Shown: in pieces, positions 8,621 to 18,108 of the stretch
Layout: each line of letters starts with the position of its first letter
Numbering within the stretch: position 1 is the stretch's first letter
Assembly (NCBI RefSeq): GCF_001556045.1
Contig: NZ_LSIC01000078.1
Span: forward strand, 99,400-163,399
Reading direction: 5' to 3'
DNA: 64,000 nt
DNA from: Bradyrhizobium sp. CCH5-F6
GTDB lineage: Bacteria > Pseudomonadota > Alphaproteobacteria > Rhizobiales > Xanthobacteraceae
The notes under the pieces: model-generated
What the model was told of the DNA's origin: nothing
The model's database searches: none
Seen by the model: the letters and a program-made list of their open reading frames with translations, nothing else
Made by a program: the position numbers and the translations under genes

Positions 8621-10120
8621 GTGCACGCCTTTCGCCCGCTGCTGCCTGGCAAATCCCTGTTCAACCTGCTCGCTGCGGCGTTCGCATGCGCCGTGCTGCT
8701 CGCGCCGCGCGCGGCGAGCGCCGAGGCGCTGCTGCTGATCGAGGCCGACAGCGGCAAGGTGCTGCAGGCCGATAACGCGACCATTCCCTGGTACCCGGCC
8801 TCCGTCACCAAGATCATGACCGCCTACGTCACGCTGAAGGCGGTCAAGGAGGGCCGGCTCACGCTCGACACGCTGCTCACGGTGTCGCCGACGGCTGCTT
8901 CGCAATCGCCCTCGAAGATGGGTTTTCGCCCGGGAACACAGCTTACCGTCGACAACGCGCTGAAGATGATGATGGTGAAGTCGGCGAACGACGTGGCCGT
9001 GGTGCTCGCCGAAGGCGTCGGCGGCTCCATCGACGGCTTCTCCGCGATGATGAACGACACCGCGAAGAAGCTCGGCATGACGCAGACGAGCTACGTGAAT
9101 CCGAACGGCCTGCCCGCCGAGGGCCAGATCACGTCGGCGCGCGACCTCGGCATTCTGGCGCGCTCGTTCCTGCGCGACCTGCCGGAATACGAATACTTCG
9201 TGCACGTCCCGGCGATCCGCTTCGGCAAGCGCGTCACCGGCAATTTCAACAAGCTGATCGGCCGCTATCCCGGCGCCGACGGGTTCAAGACCGGGTTCAT
9301 CTGCGCCTCCGGATACAATCTCGTTGCCTCGGCCACGCGCAACGGCCGCCGGCTGATCGCGGTGGTGCTCGGCGCAAGTTCCGGCACGGCGCGCGCGGTG
9401 AAGGCGGCGCAGCTGCTTGAGCGCGGCTTCGCTCAAGACAATCTCACCTGGCTGCGTCCCTCGCTGGGTACCGTCGACAACCTCGTGCCGGTCGACGCCT
9501 CGCCGCCGAACCTGCGCGACGAGATGTGCGGCCCCCACCGCAAGCGGCCGGCCAGTGACGACGATGGTGCACTGATCGCGACCAACGGCGGCGCCACGTC
9601 CGGATCGGCGTCGGCCACCGGCGGCGAGGCCCAGATCACGTTCTTCACCGCCGGCCTGCAGCCGCCGATGATGAAGGCTTCCGAGCTGATGGCCTCGGCA
9701 CCGGCCGCGACCGAGCCCGTGCTGGTCTATACCGGCCCGACCCGCACCGGCACCGCCCTGATCGCCGCGGTTGCCGCCGATGCCGACCAGCAGACCACGG
9801 CGAAGCCACGTGGCAAGAAGTCGCGCGTCGCCAGCAAGCCCGACGCGGCCAGCAAGCCCAAGGATGCAAACAAGGACGCCGGCAAGGACACCAAGACGGC
9901 GGCAGTGAAGCCGGATGCCAAGTCCGAGACGAAGTCCGAAGCCAAGCCGGAGGCCAAGAGCGGTGCCAAGGCGGCAGCCAAGCCAGCCGGGACCAAGCAC
10001 GATGTGGCAGCGAAACCCGCCGACAAGCCTGCAGCAAGCGGCGATCAGGCGGCCAAGCCCGCCAAGCCCAAGGCCGCGACCAAGCCCGCCGCTGCCGCGA
10101 AGCCGGCGAACAACAGTTAA
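8621..10120 (+). CDS. D-alanyl-D-alanine carboxypeptidase (PBP5/6 type) with long Lys/Ala/Pro tail
   Basis: A 499-residue peptidase S11 protein that trims the terminal D-Ala of peptidoglycan pentapeptides in the periplasm. A signal peptide occupies residues 1-34. The catalytic motifs are complete: SVTK at 61-64, SAN at 121-123 and KTG at 223-225. From about residue 290 there is no usual PBP5 C-terminal domain; instead, linker sequence leads to a Lys/Ala/Pro/Glu-rich low-complexity tail over the last 120 or so residues. Such a tail could bind anionic envelope polymers. No C-terminal amphipathic membrane anchor is visible. The start is GTG at 8621, chosen because it gives a good signal peptide. 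Confidence 0.9.
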   Translation: MHAFRPLLPGKSLFNLLAAAFACAVLLAPRAASAEALLLIEADSGKVLQADNATIPWYPASVTKIMTAYVTLKAVKEGRLTLDTLLTVSPTAASQSPSKMGFRPGTQLTVDNALKMMMVKSANDVAVVLAEGVGGSIDGFSAMMNDTAKKLGMTQTSYVNPNGLPAEGQITSARDLGILARSFLRDLPEYEYFVHVPAIRFGKRVTGNFNKLIGRYPGADGFKTGFICASGYNLVASATRNGRRLIAVVLGASSGTARAVKAAQLLERGFAQDNLTWLRPSLGTVDNLVPVDASPPNLRDEMCGPHRKRPASDDDGALIATNGGATSGSASATGGEAQITFFTAGLQPPMMKASELMASAPAATEPVLVYTGPTRTGTALIAAVAADADQQTTAKPRGKKSRVASKPDAASKPKDANKDAGKDTKTAAVKPDAKSETKSEAKPEAKSGAKAAAKPAGTKHDVAAKPADKPAASGDQAAKPAKPKAATKPAAAAKPANNS

Positions 10121-10309
10121 CGTTTCTCGGATCAAAGCGCGGCCCGCGCCTCGCACCCGCGGCAGCGCGTTTTGCGATGATTCCAGTAGCTCCGCCCCGA
10201 CCTTTGCCCTAAGCCACGACGGCTTGCCACCCGTTCCGGCAGGTTGGATACTGGCGGCAATGAGGCAAGCCCGAGACACAACGGGCTCAGTATGATGAGG
10301 GGAGCTACC

Positions 10310-11995
10310 ATGGAGCGCATCTGGCTCAAGCAATATCCGCCCGGCGTGCCCGCCGATATCGAGCCGACGCAATACGCATCGCTGGTCGACCTGCTGGAGG
10401 AGAGCTTCGCCAAGTTCGCCGACCGCAAGGCGTTCATCTGCATGGACAAGTCGATCAGCTATCGCGACCTCGATCAGATGTCTGTCGCGCTTGCCGCCTA
10501 CCTGCAGGGCCGCGGTCTCCAGCGCGGCGCCCGCGTGGCGATCATGATGCCGAACGTACTGCAATACCCGGTTGCGACCGCTGCCGTGCTGCGGGCCGGA
10601 TACGCGGTGGTCAACGTCAATCCGCTCTATACGCCGCGCGAACTCGAGCACCAGCTCAAGGATTCCGGCGCCGAAGCCATCATCGTGCTGGAGAATTTCG
10701 CCCACACGGTCGAGCAGGTGATCGCGAGGACGCAGGTGAAGCACGTCATCGTCGCCAGCATGGGCGACCTGCTCGGCTTCAAGGGGGTCATCGTCAATCT
10801 CGTCGTGCGCCGGGTCAAGAAGATGGTACCGGCCTGGTCGCTGCCGGGGGCAGTCGCGTTCAACGATGCACTCTCGGCCGGCCGCGGCATGACGTTCAGC
10901 AAGCCGAAACTATCGCCGGGCGACGTCGCCTTCCTGCAATACACCGGCGGCACCACCGGCCTCTCCAAGGGCGCCACGCTGCTCCACCGCAACATCGTCG
11001 CCAACGTGCTCCAGAACGACGCCTGGCTCCAGCCGGCGCTCGCCGCGCCGCCGCATGTCGACCAGCTCATGGTCGTGTGCGCGCTGCCGCTCTATCACAT
11101 CTTCGCGCTGACCGCCTGCTACCTGCTCGCGGTGCGCGCGGGCGGCTGCAATCTCCTGATCCCCAACCCGCGCGACATTCCCGGCTTCATCAAGGAGCTG
11201 GCGAAATACCAGGTCAACAGCTTCCCGGCCGTGAACACGCTCTACAACGGGCTGATGCACCATCCCGATTTCAAGAAGCTCGACTTCTCCAAGCTGAAGA
11301 TCTCCAACGGCGGCGGCATGGCCGTGCAGCGCCCCGTCGCCGACCAGTGGAAGGCGATCACCGGCTGCTTCATCGCCGAAGGCTACGGCCTGTCGGAGAC
11401 CTCGCCGACGCTGACCTGCAATCCCGCGACCGCGACCGAGTTCTCCGGCTCGATCGGCATCCCCGTGCCATCGACGTATATCTCGATCCGCGACGACGAC
11501 GGCAACGAGGTGCCGCTCGGCCAGCCCGGCGAGATCTGCGCCAAGGGCCCGCAGGTGATGTCGGGCTACTGGAACAGGCCGGAAGAGACCGCGAAGGTGA
11601 TGACCGCTGACGGCTATTTCCGCACCGGCGACATCGGCATCATGGACGAGAAGGGCTACACCAAGATCGTCGACCGCAAGAAGGACATGATCCTGGTCTC
11701 CGGCTTCAACGTCTATCCCAACGAGGTCGAGGAAGTGATCGCGAGCCATCCGGGTGTGCTCGAATGCGCCGTGATCGGCATCCCCGATTCCAAGTCGGGC
11801 GAGGCGGTGAAGGCCTTCGTGGTCAAGAAGGATCCGAACCTCACGGCCGATGCGGTCATCACGTTCTGTCACGAGCAACTCACCGGCTACAAAGTGCCAA
11901 AGCACATCGAATTCCGCACCGAACTGCCGAAGACCAATGTCGGCAAGATCCTGCGCCGGCAGCTCCGCGACGAGACGAAGGCCGAGGCCGCGTAA
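10310..11995 (+). CDS. fadD: long-chain fatty acid-CoA ligase
   Basis: The 561-residue AMP-forming enzyme activates fatty acids to acyl-CoA with ATP. The AMP-binding signature YTGGTTGLSKGA lies near residue 210, GYGLSETSP near 360, the FRTGDIG motif near 440, and the C-terminal KTNVGKILRRQLR holds the catalytic lysine. The N-terminus MERIWLKQYPPGVPADI is characteristic of FadD. ATG at 10310 is preceded by GAGGGGAGC; an earlier in-frame ATG would add an unconserved leader. The next gene starts 14 bp downstream, so co-transcription is possible. A second long-chain ligase lies at about 41.7 kb. Confidence 0.92.
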   Translation: MERIWLKQYPPGVPADIEPTQYASLVDLLEESFAKFADRKAFICMDKSISYRDLDQMSVALAAYLQGRGLQRGARVAIMMPNVLQYPVATAAVLRAGYAVVNVNPLYTPRELEHQLKDSGAEAIIVLENFAHTVEQVIARTQVKHVIVASMGDLLGFKGVIVNLVVRRVKKMVPAWSLPGAVAFNDALSAGRGMTFSKPKLSPGDVAFLQYTGGTTGLSKGATLLHRNIVANVLQNDAWLQPALAAPPHVDQLMVVCALPLYHIFALTACYLLAVRAGGCNLLIPNPRDIPGFIKELAKYQVNSFPAVNTLYNGLMHHPDFKKLDFSKLKISNGGGMAVQRPVADQWKAITGCFIAEGYGLSETSPTLTCNPATATEFSGSIGIPVPSTYISIRDDDGNEVPLGQPGEICAKGPQVMSGYWNRPEETAKVMTADGYFRTGDIGIMDEKGYTKIVDRKKDMILVSGFNVYPNEVEEVIASHPGVLECAVIGIPDSKSGEAVKAFVVKKDPNLTADAVITFCHEQLTGYKVPKHIEFRTELPKTNVGKILRRQLRDETKAEAA

Positions 11996-12009
11996 GCACG
12001 CCTTGATTC

Positions 12010-12564
12010 ATGGCCGAGGTCGGTGACATCAGTCCGGCCGGAATTCTCGCCTTCTGGCGCGAGGCCGGCCGCGAGCGCTGGTATACGCGCGACGACGCCT
12101 TCGATGCAGAGATCAGGCGCCGCTTTCTCCCTGTGTGGCAGAAGGCGACCGCCGGCGAGTTCACGTCATGGGAGGCAAGCGATGACGGCGCGATCGCGCT
12201 CGTCATCGTGCTCGACCAGTTCCCCCGCAACATGTTTCGCGGCACCCCGCAGGCTTTCGCCAGCGACGCGCAGGCGCGCGAGGTCGCCCGTCGCGCCATC
12301 GCGCGGGGTGTCGACCGCAGGGTCGATCCCGTCCTGCTCGAATTTCTCTACATGCCCTTCATGCATTCCGAGCATTTGGCCGACCAGTTGCATTGCATTG
12401 CGCTATTCCAGGGCACCGACAATGCCGAAAGCCTGGAATACGCCCATCTGCACGCCGACATCATCCGCCGGTTCGGCCGCTTTCCGCACCGTAACCAGTT
12501 CCTCGGCCGCGAGACCACGGCGGAAGAGCAGGCCTTCCTCGACAGCGGCGGCTTCGCGGGCTGA
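12010..12564 (+). CDS. DUF924 family protein
   Basis: A 184-residue cytoplasmic protein of the DUF924 (YPO3440-like) all-helical family. Recognisable segments are ILAFWREAGRERWYTRDDAFD at the N-terminus, VLDQFPRNMFRGTPQAFASD near residue 67, and a central FLYMPFMHSEHLADQ, followed by HADIIRRFGRFPHRNQFLGRE. The family is TPR-like in fold and its biochemical function is unknown. It follows fadD by 14 bp in the same direction. The start is the only sensible ATG, giving normal family length. Confidence 0.85.
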   Translation: MAEVGDISPAGILAFWREAGRERWYTRDDAFDAEIRRRFLPVWQKATAGEFTSWEASDDGAIALVIVLDQFPRNMFRGTPQAFASDAQAREVARRAIARGVDRRVDPVLLEFLYMPFMHSEHLADQLHCIALFQGTDNAESLEYAHLHADIIRRFGRFPHRNQFLGRETTAEEQAFLDSGGFAG

Positions 12565-12670
12565 TGACATGACAGTTAAGCGTCGGAAGCCTGCCGCTTC
12601 CCCGCCGGCAATATTGTGCAGGCCCGCAGCTCGGTCTAAAAAGCAGGACCGATATTCAGGGAGACTGATG

Positions 12671-13156
12671 ATGGCGATCCAGATTGGCGACAAGCTGCCC
12701 GAGGCGAAATTCCGCGTGATGACGGCGGAAGGCCCGCAGGTGAAGACCACCGACGATGTCTTCAAGGGCAAGAAGGTGGCGCTGTTCGCGGTGCCCGGCG
12801 CCTATACCGGCACCTGCCACAAGATGCATCTGCCGAGCATCTTCCTCAACGCCTATGCCATGAAGGACAAGGGCGTCGACACCATCGCCATCGTCTCCGT
12901 CAACGATGCCTTCGTCATGAACGCCTGGAAGCGCGACACCGACCAGCGCGACGAGGCGGTCTTCCTCGCCGACGGCAATGCCGACTTCACCAAGGCGATC
13001 GGCATGGAGCTGGACGCCTCCGCCAACGGCCTTGGCATCCGCTCCAAGCGCTATTCGATGCTGGTCGAGGACGGCGTGGTCAAGAAGCTGAACCTCGAGG
13101 CGATGCCCGGCAAGGTCGAGGTCTCCGGCGGCGATACGCTGCTGGGACAGCTGTAA
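12671..13156 (+). CDS. peroxiredoxin, Prx5/AhpC-TSA type
   Basis: The 161-residue protein is a peroxiredoxin of the Prx5 group that reduces hydrogen and alkyl peroxides with thiol or glutathione/glutaredoxin electrons in the cytoplasm. The peroxidatic site PGAYTGTCHKMHLP is present near residue 42, with the catalytic cysteine preceded by Thr as expected. No second, resolving cysteine is seen in the rest of the chain, so a 1-Cys mechanism with external reductant is likely. Two adjacent ATGs (12668 and 12671) exist; the second has the better spacing from GGGAG. It follows DUF924 by about 100 bp. Confidence 0.9.
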   Translation: MAIQIGDKLPEAKFRVMTAEGPQVKTTDDVFKGKKVALFAVPGAYTGTCHKMHLPSIFLNAYAMKDKGVDTIAIVSVNDAFVMNAWKRDTDQRDEAVFLADGNADFTKAIGMELDASANGLGIRSKRYSMLVEDGVVKKLNLEAMPGKVEVSGGDTLLGQL

Positions 13157-13182
13157 GGCACGACGCCATCGCACCATTTGCA

Positions 13183-13292
13183 CAACTGTCATCGCCCGCG
13201 AAGGCGGGCGATCCAGTACGCAGAGGCTTCTCGCTCAATCACAACCGTCTCTGGAATACTGGATCGCCCGGCCAAGCCGGGCGATGACAGTT
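13183..13292. repeat. intergenic palindromic repeat
   Basis: The arms AACTGTCATCGCCCGC...GGGCGATCCAGTA (13183-13217) and TACTGGATCGCCCGG...GGGCGATGACAGTT (13258-13292) form a long inverted repeat with smaller internal hairpins. It sits between the convergent peroxiredoxin and rnhA genes. A near copy occurs at 18109-18213. Confidence 0.85.
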
Positions 13293-13325
13293 GAGAATGA
13301 GGCGGCACCGGCGACTTCGGCCCGC

Positions 13326-13790
13326 CTACTCCGCCACCCGCTGCTGCAACCTCGCCTTCACGATCCCGTCCCGCGCCAATTGATCGGCGCGCTCGTTCTC
13401 GGGATGGCCGGCGTGGCCCTTGACCCAGTGCCAGCGAACCTCGTGCTGCTTCAGCGCGGCATCCAGGCGCTGCCATAGCTCGACATTCTTCACCGGCTTC
13501 TTGTCGGCGGTGCGCCAGCCGTTGCGCTTCCAGCCGAAGATCCAGCCCGTGATGCCCTGCCGGACATACTGGCTGTCGGTGTAGAGATCGACCGTGCACG
13601 GCTTCTTCAGCGCCTCCAGCGCCGAGATCGCCGCCATCAGCTCCATCTGGTTGTTGGTGGTATGGCGCTCGCCGCCGTTCAGCTCCTTTTCCTTGTCGCC
13701 GAACTTCAGGATCGCGCCCCAGCCGCCCGGCCCCGGATTTCCCGAGCAGGCACCGTCGGTATAGATCGTGACAACGGGAAGCTCGCTCAC
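13326..13790 (-). CDS. rnhA: ribonuclease HI
   Basis: The 154-residue enzyme cleaves the RNA strand of RNA-DNA hybrids. All four catalytic acidic residues are in place: D12 ([12 protein letters not shown]), E50 (NNQMELMA), D72 (LYTDSQYV) and D136 (NERADQLA), each offset by two from E. coli numbering, and the [11 protein letters not shown] loop is present. The start is GTG at 13790; its GTG overlaps the TGA of thrB by four bases, which fixes the start and shows translational coupling. The gene is the last of the ispH-thrB-rnhA run on the minus strand, an order common in rhizobiales. Confidence 0.95.
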   Translation of the reverse strand: MSELPVVTIYTDGACSGNPGPGGWGAILKFGDKEKELNGGERHTTNNQMELMAAISALEALKKPCTVDLYTDSQYVRQGITGWIFGWKRNGWRTADKKPVKNVELWQRLDAALKQHEVRWHWVKGHAGHPENERADQLARDGIVKARLQQRVAE

Positions 13791-14770
13791 GCCACCAGCC
13801 CCGACGGCATCAACCCATAATCGCGCACGCTCGTCACGCTCTGGTGGAAGCGCAGCTTGCGGGCATATTCCAGGGGATCCTTCGGCTTGACCAGCGCGCC
13901 CGGCGGCACGTTGAGCCAGTCGACCAGCCGCGTCAGCAGGAAGCGGATCGCAGCGCCGCGCGCCAGCAGCGGCAGCGCGGCCTCCTCGGCTTCGCTCAGC
14001 TTGCGCACGCGGCCGTAAGCATTGAGGAAGGCACGCGCCTTGGTGACGTTGAGGGAATGATCCGGCTCGAAGCACCAGGCGTTGAGGCAGATCGCGACGT
14101 CATAGGCCAGCATGTCGTTGCAGGCGAAGGTGAAGTCGATGATCCCGGAGAGTTTGTCGCCGAGGAAGAAGACGTTGTCGTTGAAGAGGTCGGCGTGGAT
14201 CACGCCCTGCGGCAGATTGGTGGGCCAGACCCCGCTGGAGAGATAATCGAGTTCGGCGGCAAGAAAACCGCGCAGGCCCGGCTGCACCTCGTCGGCGCGG
14301 TTTGACGCCGCATCGAACAACGGCCGCCAGCCCGCGACCGAGAGCGCATTGGCGCGCTTGATCGCAAAATTCGCGCCGGCCAGATGCATCCTGGCCAGCC
14401 CCTCGCCGACCCCGGCGCAATGGGTCACGTTCGGCTTGCGCGGCCAGATGCCTTCGAGAAAGGTGATGATCGCGGCGGGCCGGCCTGCCAGCTCGCGCAA
14501 TGCTTCGCCATCCCGTCCCTTCACCGGCAGCGGGCAGTTGACGCCATGCTCGGCCAGATGCGCCATCAGCGCGAGGAAGAACGGCAGATCGTTCTTCGCC
14601 ACGCGCTTCTCGTAGAGCGTGAGGATGAACGAGCCCTTGCCGGTGTGCAGCAGGAAGTTGGTGTTCTCGACGCCCTCGGCGATGCCCTTGTAGGAGAGCA
14701 ATTCGCCAAGATCGTATTGTTTCAGGAAATCCGCTAGCTCGTCGGCGGCGACGTCGGTGTAGACCGCCAT
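13787..14770 (-). CDS. thrB: homoserine kinase
   Basis: The 327-residue product is the aminoglycoside-phosphotransferase-fold homoserine kinase used by alphaproteobacteria, phosphorylating L-homoserine in threonine synthesis. It begins [22 protein letters not shown], a strongly conserved N-terminus. The kinase catalytic loop [14 protein letters not shown] is near residue 190 and the metal-binding [11 protein letters not shown] follows near 208. It lies 6 bp after ispH and overlaps rnhA by 4 bp, so the three genes form one operon. Confidence 0.94.
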   Translation of the reverse strand: MAVYTDVAADELADFLKQYDLGELLSYKGIAEGVENTNFLLHTGKGSFILTLYEKRVAKNDLPFFLALMAHLAEHGVNCPLPVKGRDGEALRELAGRPAAIITFLEGIWPRKPNVTHCAGVGEGLARMHLAGANFAIKRANALSVAGWRPLFDAASNRADEVQPGLRGFLAAELDYLSSGVWPTNLPQGVIHADLFNDNVFFLGDKLSGIIDFTFACNDMLAYDVAICLNAWCFEPDHSLNVTKARAFLNAYGRVRKLSEAEEAALPLLARGAAIRFLLTRLVDWLNVPPGALVKPKDPLEYARKLRFHQSVTSVRDYGLMPSGLVA

Positions 14771-14776
14771 AAAGGT

Positions 14777-15745
14777 CTACTCGGCGGCAGCTTCGGGGCG
14801 CACCTGACGCGGCAGCGGGAAGAACTCGTTCTCCTCCGCGGCCGAGACCGTCTCCACGTGCAGCGTGTAGCGCTCGGCGAAGGCATCCATGATCTCCTCG
14901 ACGATCACTTCCGGCGCGGACGCGCCTGCCGTGATGCCGAGGCTGGTGATGTTGCCGAACCTGGTCCAGTCGATGTCGGTGGCGCGTTGCGCGAGCACCG
15001 CGATCTTGCAGCCCTCGCGCTCGGCAACCTCGCGCAGTCGCTGCGAGTTCGACGAGTTCGGAGCGCCGACCACGATCAGGGCGTCCACCACCGGCGCCAC
15101 CTTCTTCACCGCGAGCTGGCGGTTGGTGGTGGCGTAGCAGATGTCTTCCTTGTGCGGGCCGTTGATGTTCGGGAAGCGCTCCTTGAGCAGCGCCACGATC
15201 TCCGCGGTGTCGTCGATCGACAGCGTGGTCTGGGTCACGAAGGCGAGGTTGTTGGGGTCCTTCGGCGTGATGGTCTTGGCGTCCTCGGCGGTCTCGATCA
15301 GGGTCACGGCGCCGGGCGGAAGCTGACCAAGCGTGCCGACCACCTCGGGATGATGGGAGTGGCCGATCAGGAAGATCTCGCGGCCGCGCTTGAAATGAAT
15401 CGCAGCCTCGCGATGCACCTTGGTGACCAGCGGGCAGGTCGCGTCCAGCGAGAACAGATTGCGGGACTGGGCATCGGCCGGAACCGACTTCGGCACGCCG
15501 TGGGCCGAGAACACCACCGGGGCAGTGGTATTTTCCGGGATTTCGGCAAGCTCCTCGACGAAAATGGCGCCCTTCTTCTTCAACCCGTCGACGACGTATT
15601 TGTTGTGCACAATCTCGTGGCGAACATAGACGGGGGCGCCGTACTTATCGAGCGCCCGCTCCACGGTGTCGATCGCCCGGACCACCCCGGCGCAGAAGCC
15701 ACGGGGAGAACAAAGCACGATCTTGAGGTCTGGTTTGGCTGACAT
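14777..15745 (-). CDS. ispH: 4-hydroxy-3-methylbut-2-enyl diphosphate reductase
   Basis: The 322-residue iron-sulfur enzyme makes IPP and DMAPP in the last step of the MEP isoprenoid pathway. The three cluster ligands are visible at C18 (SPRGFCAGV), C104 ([10 protein letters not shown]) and C203 ([10 protein letters not shown]), and the [12 protein letters not shown] and TQTTLS motifs are intact. [12 protein letters not shown] at 15745 was chosen as the start; an in-frame ATG 24 bases upstream would add MIRSRDRS, which lacks conservation. It is the first gene of the ispH-thrB-rnhA operon. Confidence 0.95.
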   Translation of the reverse strand: MSAKPDLKIVLCSPRGFCAGVVRAIDTVERALDKYGAPVYVRHEIVHNKYVVDGLKKKGAIFVEELAEIPENTTAPVVFSAHGVPKSVPADAQSRNLFSLDATCPLVTKVHREAAIHFKRGREIFLIGHSHHPEVVGTLGQLPPGAVTLIETAEDAKTITPKDPNNLAFVTQTTLSIDDTAEIVALLKERFPNINGPHKEDICYATTNRQLAVKKVAPVVDALIVVGAPNSSNSQRLREVAEREGCKIAVLAQRATDIDWTRFGNITSLGITAGASAPEVIVEEIMDAFAERYTLHVETVSAAEENEFFPLPRQVRPEAAAE

Positions 15746-16009
15746 TGAGCGATCTCGGGACCGAATCACCCGTTTCGCCTTCTGGCGGGGGCGGTCGATG
15801 GATGGGAAAGGGCTTAATACGGTCGGCTTGAACCTTACACCGGTTCAAAGGGAATTGGGCCCCCTTTCGGGCGGTGTCAAGGCACTATCCATAGCAGAAC
15901 CATTGCATGGCTGCCCCCTCCGGGATTATATAGCGCGAATTCCCTGTCATCGCTGATGACCACCGGTTTCGCCTCCAGAGGGGTGGGCGAAGCACAAAGG
16001 AGATTTGCC

Positions 16010-16705
16010 ATGAGCAACGCACCTCTGATGCCCAAGGCGACCGCCGTCTGGCTGCTCGACAACACCGCGCTGACCTTCGACCAGGTCGCCGATTTCACCA
16101 AGATGCATCCCCTCGAGGTGCGCGCGATCGCCGATGGCGACGCGGCCCAGGGCATCAAGGGCATGGATCCCCTCTCCAACGGCCAGCTGACGCGCGAGGA
16201 GATCGAAAAGGGTGAGAAGAACCCGGATTACCGGCTCCGCCTCCAGGAGAGCAAGGTGGTGCTGCCGCCCCAGCCCAAGCGCAAGGGACCGCGCTACACC
16301 CCGGTCTCGCGCCGCCACGAGCGCCCGAGCGCCATCCTCTGGCTGCTGCGCAACCATCCGGAACTCAAGGACGCCCAGATCATGCGCCTGGTGGGCACCA
16401 CCAAGAGCACGATCGCGAGCGTGCGCGACCGGACCCATTGGAACACCTCGTCCCTGACCCCGATCGACCCCGTCACCCTCGGCCTGTGCTCGCAGATCGA
16501 ACTCGATTTCGAGGTGCAGCGCGCGGCCAAGGAAAAGCCGATCGACGCAGCCTACGGTGGCGCCACCCTGCTGCCGGCCTCCGAGACCACGCGCAAGGAC
16601 GAGTACGAGCCGGCGGAGAAGTCCGGCGACGATCTCAACGTCGACGCCGTGTTCGCCAAGCTGAAGACGCTCGGCGGCAAGAAGCACGAAGGCGAGGAGG
16701 AGTAA
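16010..16705 (+). CDS. trcR: DUF1013 cell-cycle transcriptional regulator TrcR
   Basis: The 231-residue protein belongs to DUF1013, a family restricted to alphaproteobacteria and named TrcR in cell-cycle work. It carries helix-turn-helix-like segments near the N-terminus (ATAVWLLDNTALTFDQVADF) and in the middle (AILWLLRNHPELKDAQIMRLVGTTKSTI), consistent with association with DNA or RNA polymerase. The C-terminus is acidic. AAAGGAG eight bases before the ATG at 16010 fixes the start. It is divergent from ispH and followed by a strong terminator, so it is monocistronic. Confidence 0.9.
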   Translation: MSNAPLMPKATAVWLLDNTALTFDQVADFTKMHPLEVRAIADGDAAQGIKGMDPLSNGQLTREEIEKGEKNPDYRLRLQESKVVLPPQPKRKGPRYTPVSRRHERPSAILWLLRNHPELKDAQIMRLVGTTKSTIASVRDRTHWNTSSLTPIDPVTLGLCSQIELDFEVQRAAKEKPIDAAYGGATLLPASETTRKDEYEPAEKSGDDLNVDAVFAKLKTLGGKKHEGEEE

Positions 16706-16739
16706 GGCTCCGCTCTTCGTCTGCATCCGAATGCAATAA

Positions 16740-16770
16740 AGCGCGGCGGGAAAACCCGCCGCGTTTCGTT
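16740..16770 (+). terminator. rho-independent terminator after trcR
   Basis: GCGGCGGG-AAAA-CCCGCCGC forms a strong GC stem with a four-base loop, followed by GTTTCGTTT. It lies about 40 bp after the trcR stop codon and before the convergent ompW gene. Confidence 0.88.
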
Positions 16771-16816
16771 TGTGCGCCCCAGCCCCCGCTGTCGTGCAGC
16801 GCTCTCCTGATACCCC

Positions 16817-17566
16817 TCAGAACTTGTACGTCACACCGACGCCGACCAGCCACGGATCGATATGCGCGGTGCCGGTGACCGGCAGGCCGGCGACGGTCGC
16901 CGAGTAGTTCGGACGCAGCCAGAGCTTCTTGACGTCGACGTTGAGACCCCAGTGCCGGTCGATCATGTAGTCGAAGCCGAACTGGACGGCGCCGCCCCAG
17001 GCGTTGCTGACGTGCAGGTTGGTGGTGGTGGCGACGATCGCGGGCGGGCCGACGATCGCTGCCGGCGTATTCGCAGCGGAGTTGTTGAAGAACACGGTGT
17101 AGTTCACGCCCGCGCCGATATAGGGCTTGAACGCGCCGAAATTGTCGAAGTGATATTGCAGCGTCAGCGTCGGCGGCAGCAGGGTGGTCTTGCCGATCGG
17201 GAGGTTCGCGAGCGAGCCGGTGCCGCTGATTGAGTGCCTGGTCACGCCGAGGATCAGCTCGGCCGCGATGTTCTTGGTGAAGAAATAGCTGATATCGAGC
17301 TCGGGGACCACCTGATCGCTGATCGAGAGGCCGGAATTCGGCGACGACAGCGAAGGCACGCCCGCGACATTGACGGTGCTCCCGCCCCCATCCGGCAGCA
17401 CGCCGAGCACCCGCAGACGCACCATCCAGGGATTGAACGCCTCCACCGGCGGCGGCGGCGCCTTCTTGTAGACCGGCAAATCGGCCGCCTGCGCCGAGGC
17501 AAAAGTGCCCACGAGCATCGCGCCAATCGTGGCGAGCCGCGCCAGGTTTCTCGTCGTTCTCTGCAT
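16817..17566 (-). CDS. ompW: OmpW family outer-membrane protein
   Basis: A 249-residue predicted eight-stranded beta-barrel. The signal peptide MQRTTRNLARLATIGAMLVG ends at AQAADLPVYK, the classic rhizobial porin junction. The FNPWMVRLRVLGVLPDGG opening, the PTLTLQYHFDNFGAFKPYIGAGVNYT segment and the C-terminal DPWLVGVGVTYKF with terminal Phe identify OmpW. Members form narrow hydrophobic channels linked to stress and small-molecule uptake. AAGGGG before the ATG at 17566 supports the start. It is convergent with trcR. Confidence 0.92.
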   Translation of the reverse strand: MQRTTRNLARLATIGAMLVGTFASAQAADLPVYKKAPPPPVEAFNPWMVRLRVLGVLPDGGGSTVNVAGVPSLSSPNSGLSISDQVVPELDISYFFTKNIAAELILGVTRHSISGTGSLANLPIGKTTLLPPTLTLQYHFDNFGAFKPYIGAGVNYTVFFNNSAANTPAAIVGPPAIVATTTNLHVSNAWGGAVQFGFDYMIDRHWGLNVDVKKLWLRPNYSATVAGLPVTGTAHIDPWLVGVGVTYKF

Positions 17567-17761
17567 TTCAATCCCCTTCAGCCATCTCTCGCGCATCGTT
17601 GCGCGACATCAGCGTCAGAGCAGAAAGGGGATGGCGAAGGATTTGATGCCGATCAAATCAGGACAAACGCGCCACGATTTGGGTGCGACGTTGCAGATGT
17701 GTCACGGAAAACGCGAATGCGAGGCGCGTGGCGCGGCATCATAGTGCCGAGCCTCACAACA

Positions 17762-18031
17762 TCACGGCCGCTCAGGATGGTTCAGCATGTACTCGCCGAG
17801 ATCACGCTGACGGCGGTCGGCACGCGCGGTAGCAGCATTGCGCTGGACGTCGCGGTCCTTGCGGCAGGCCACGTATTCCGGCGAGCCCTGCGCATAGCCC
17901 CGGCTCTGGCAGACCGCATCATCGTCGTCGCCGCCGACCGCCACCGGCGTCTGGTAACGCGCGGAACAGGCGGAGAGAGCGATGGCGAGAGCTAAAGCGA
18001 TCAGCAGGCGCGGCGCGGCGGAAAGCGGCAT
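17762..18031 (-). CDS. small lipoprotein
   Basis: An 89-residue protein with a lipoprotein signal: a hydrophobic stretch (RLLIALALAIAL) and the lipobox LSAC at about residues 19-22, so Cys22 is the likely lipidation site. The mature part is short, with two cysteines (VCQSRGYAQGSPEYVACRKD) and a charged Arg/Asp-rich C-terminus. The CxSRGYxxGSPEYxxC pattern recurs in small rhizobial envelope lipoproteins of unknown role. ATG at 18031 was chosen because it places the signal peptide correctly; a GTG at 18055 is the alternative. Confidence 0.75.
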   Translation of the reverse strand: MPLSAAPRLLIALALAIALSACSARYQTPVAVGGDDDDAVCQSRGYAQGSPEYVACRKDRDVQRNAATARADRRQRDLGEYMLNHPERP

Positions 18032-18108
18032 CAGGGGTCCCTTGTTGGCCGGCACTGTTTAGCGCGGAATGGGGAGAATGTAAGTCCCTGGACGCCGCTC
18101 CCGCCCGG

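Noticed and set aside
9780..10120. Repetitive DNA at the end of the carboxypeptidase gene as a possible repeat system
   Set aside because: It is codon-level low complexity (AAG, GCC, CCC) inside an open frame, with no constant unit length.
8462..10744. A 760-codon open frame on the minus strand opposite the carboxypeptidase and acyl-CoA ligase genes
   Set aside because: Its translation is Arg/Gly/His-rich with no domain, and it lies opposite two well-supported genes. Long antisense frames are expected at this G+C content.
11690..11720. TGATCC-N16-CGTC inside the acyl-CoA ligase gene as another RpoE site
   Set aside because: The last base differs and it is inside a coding region far from a gene start.
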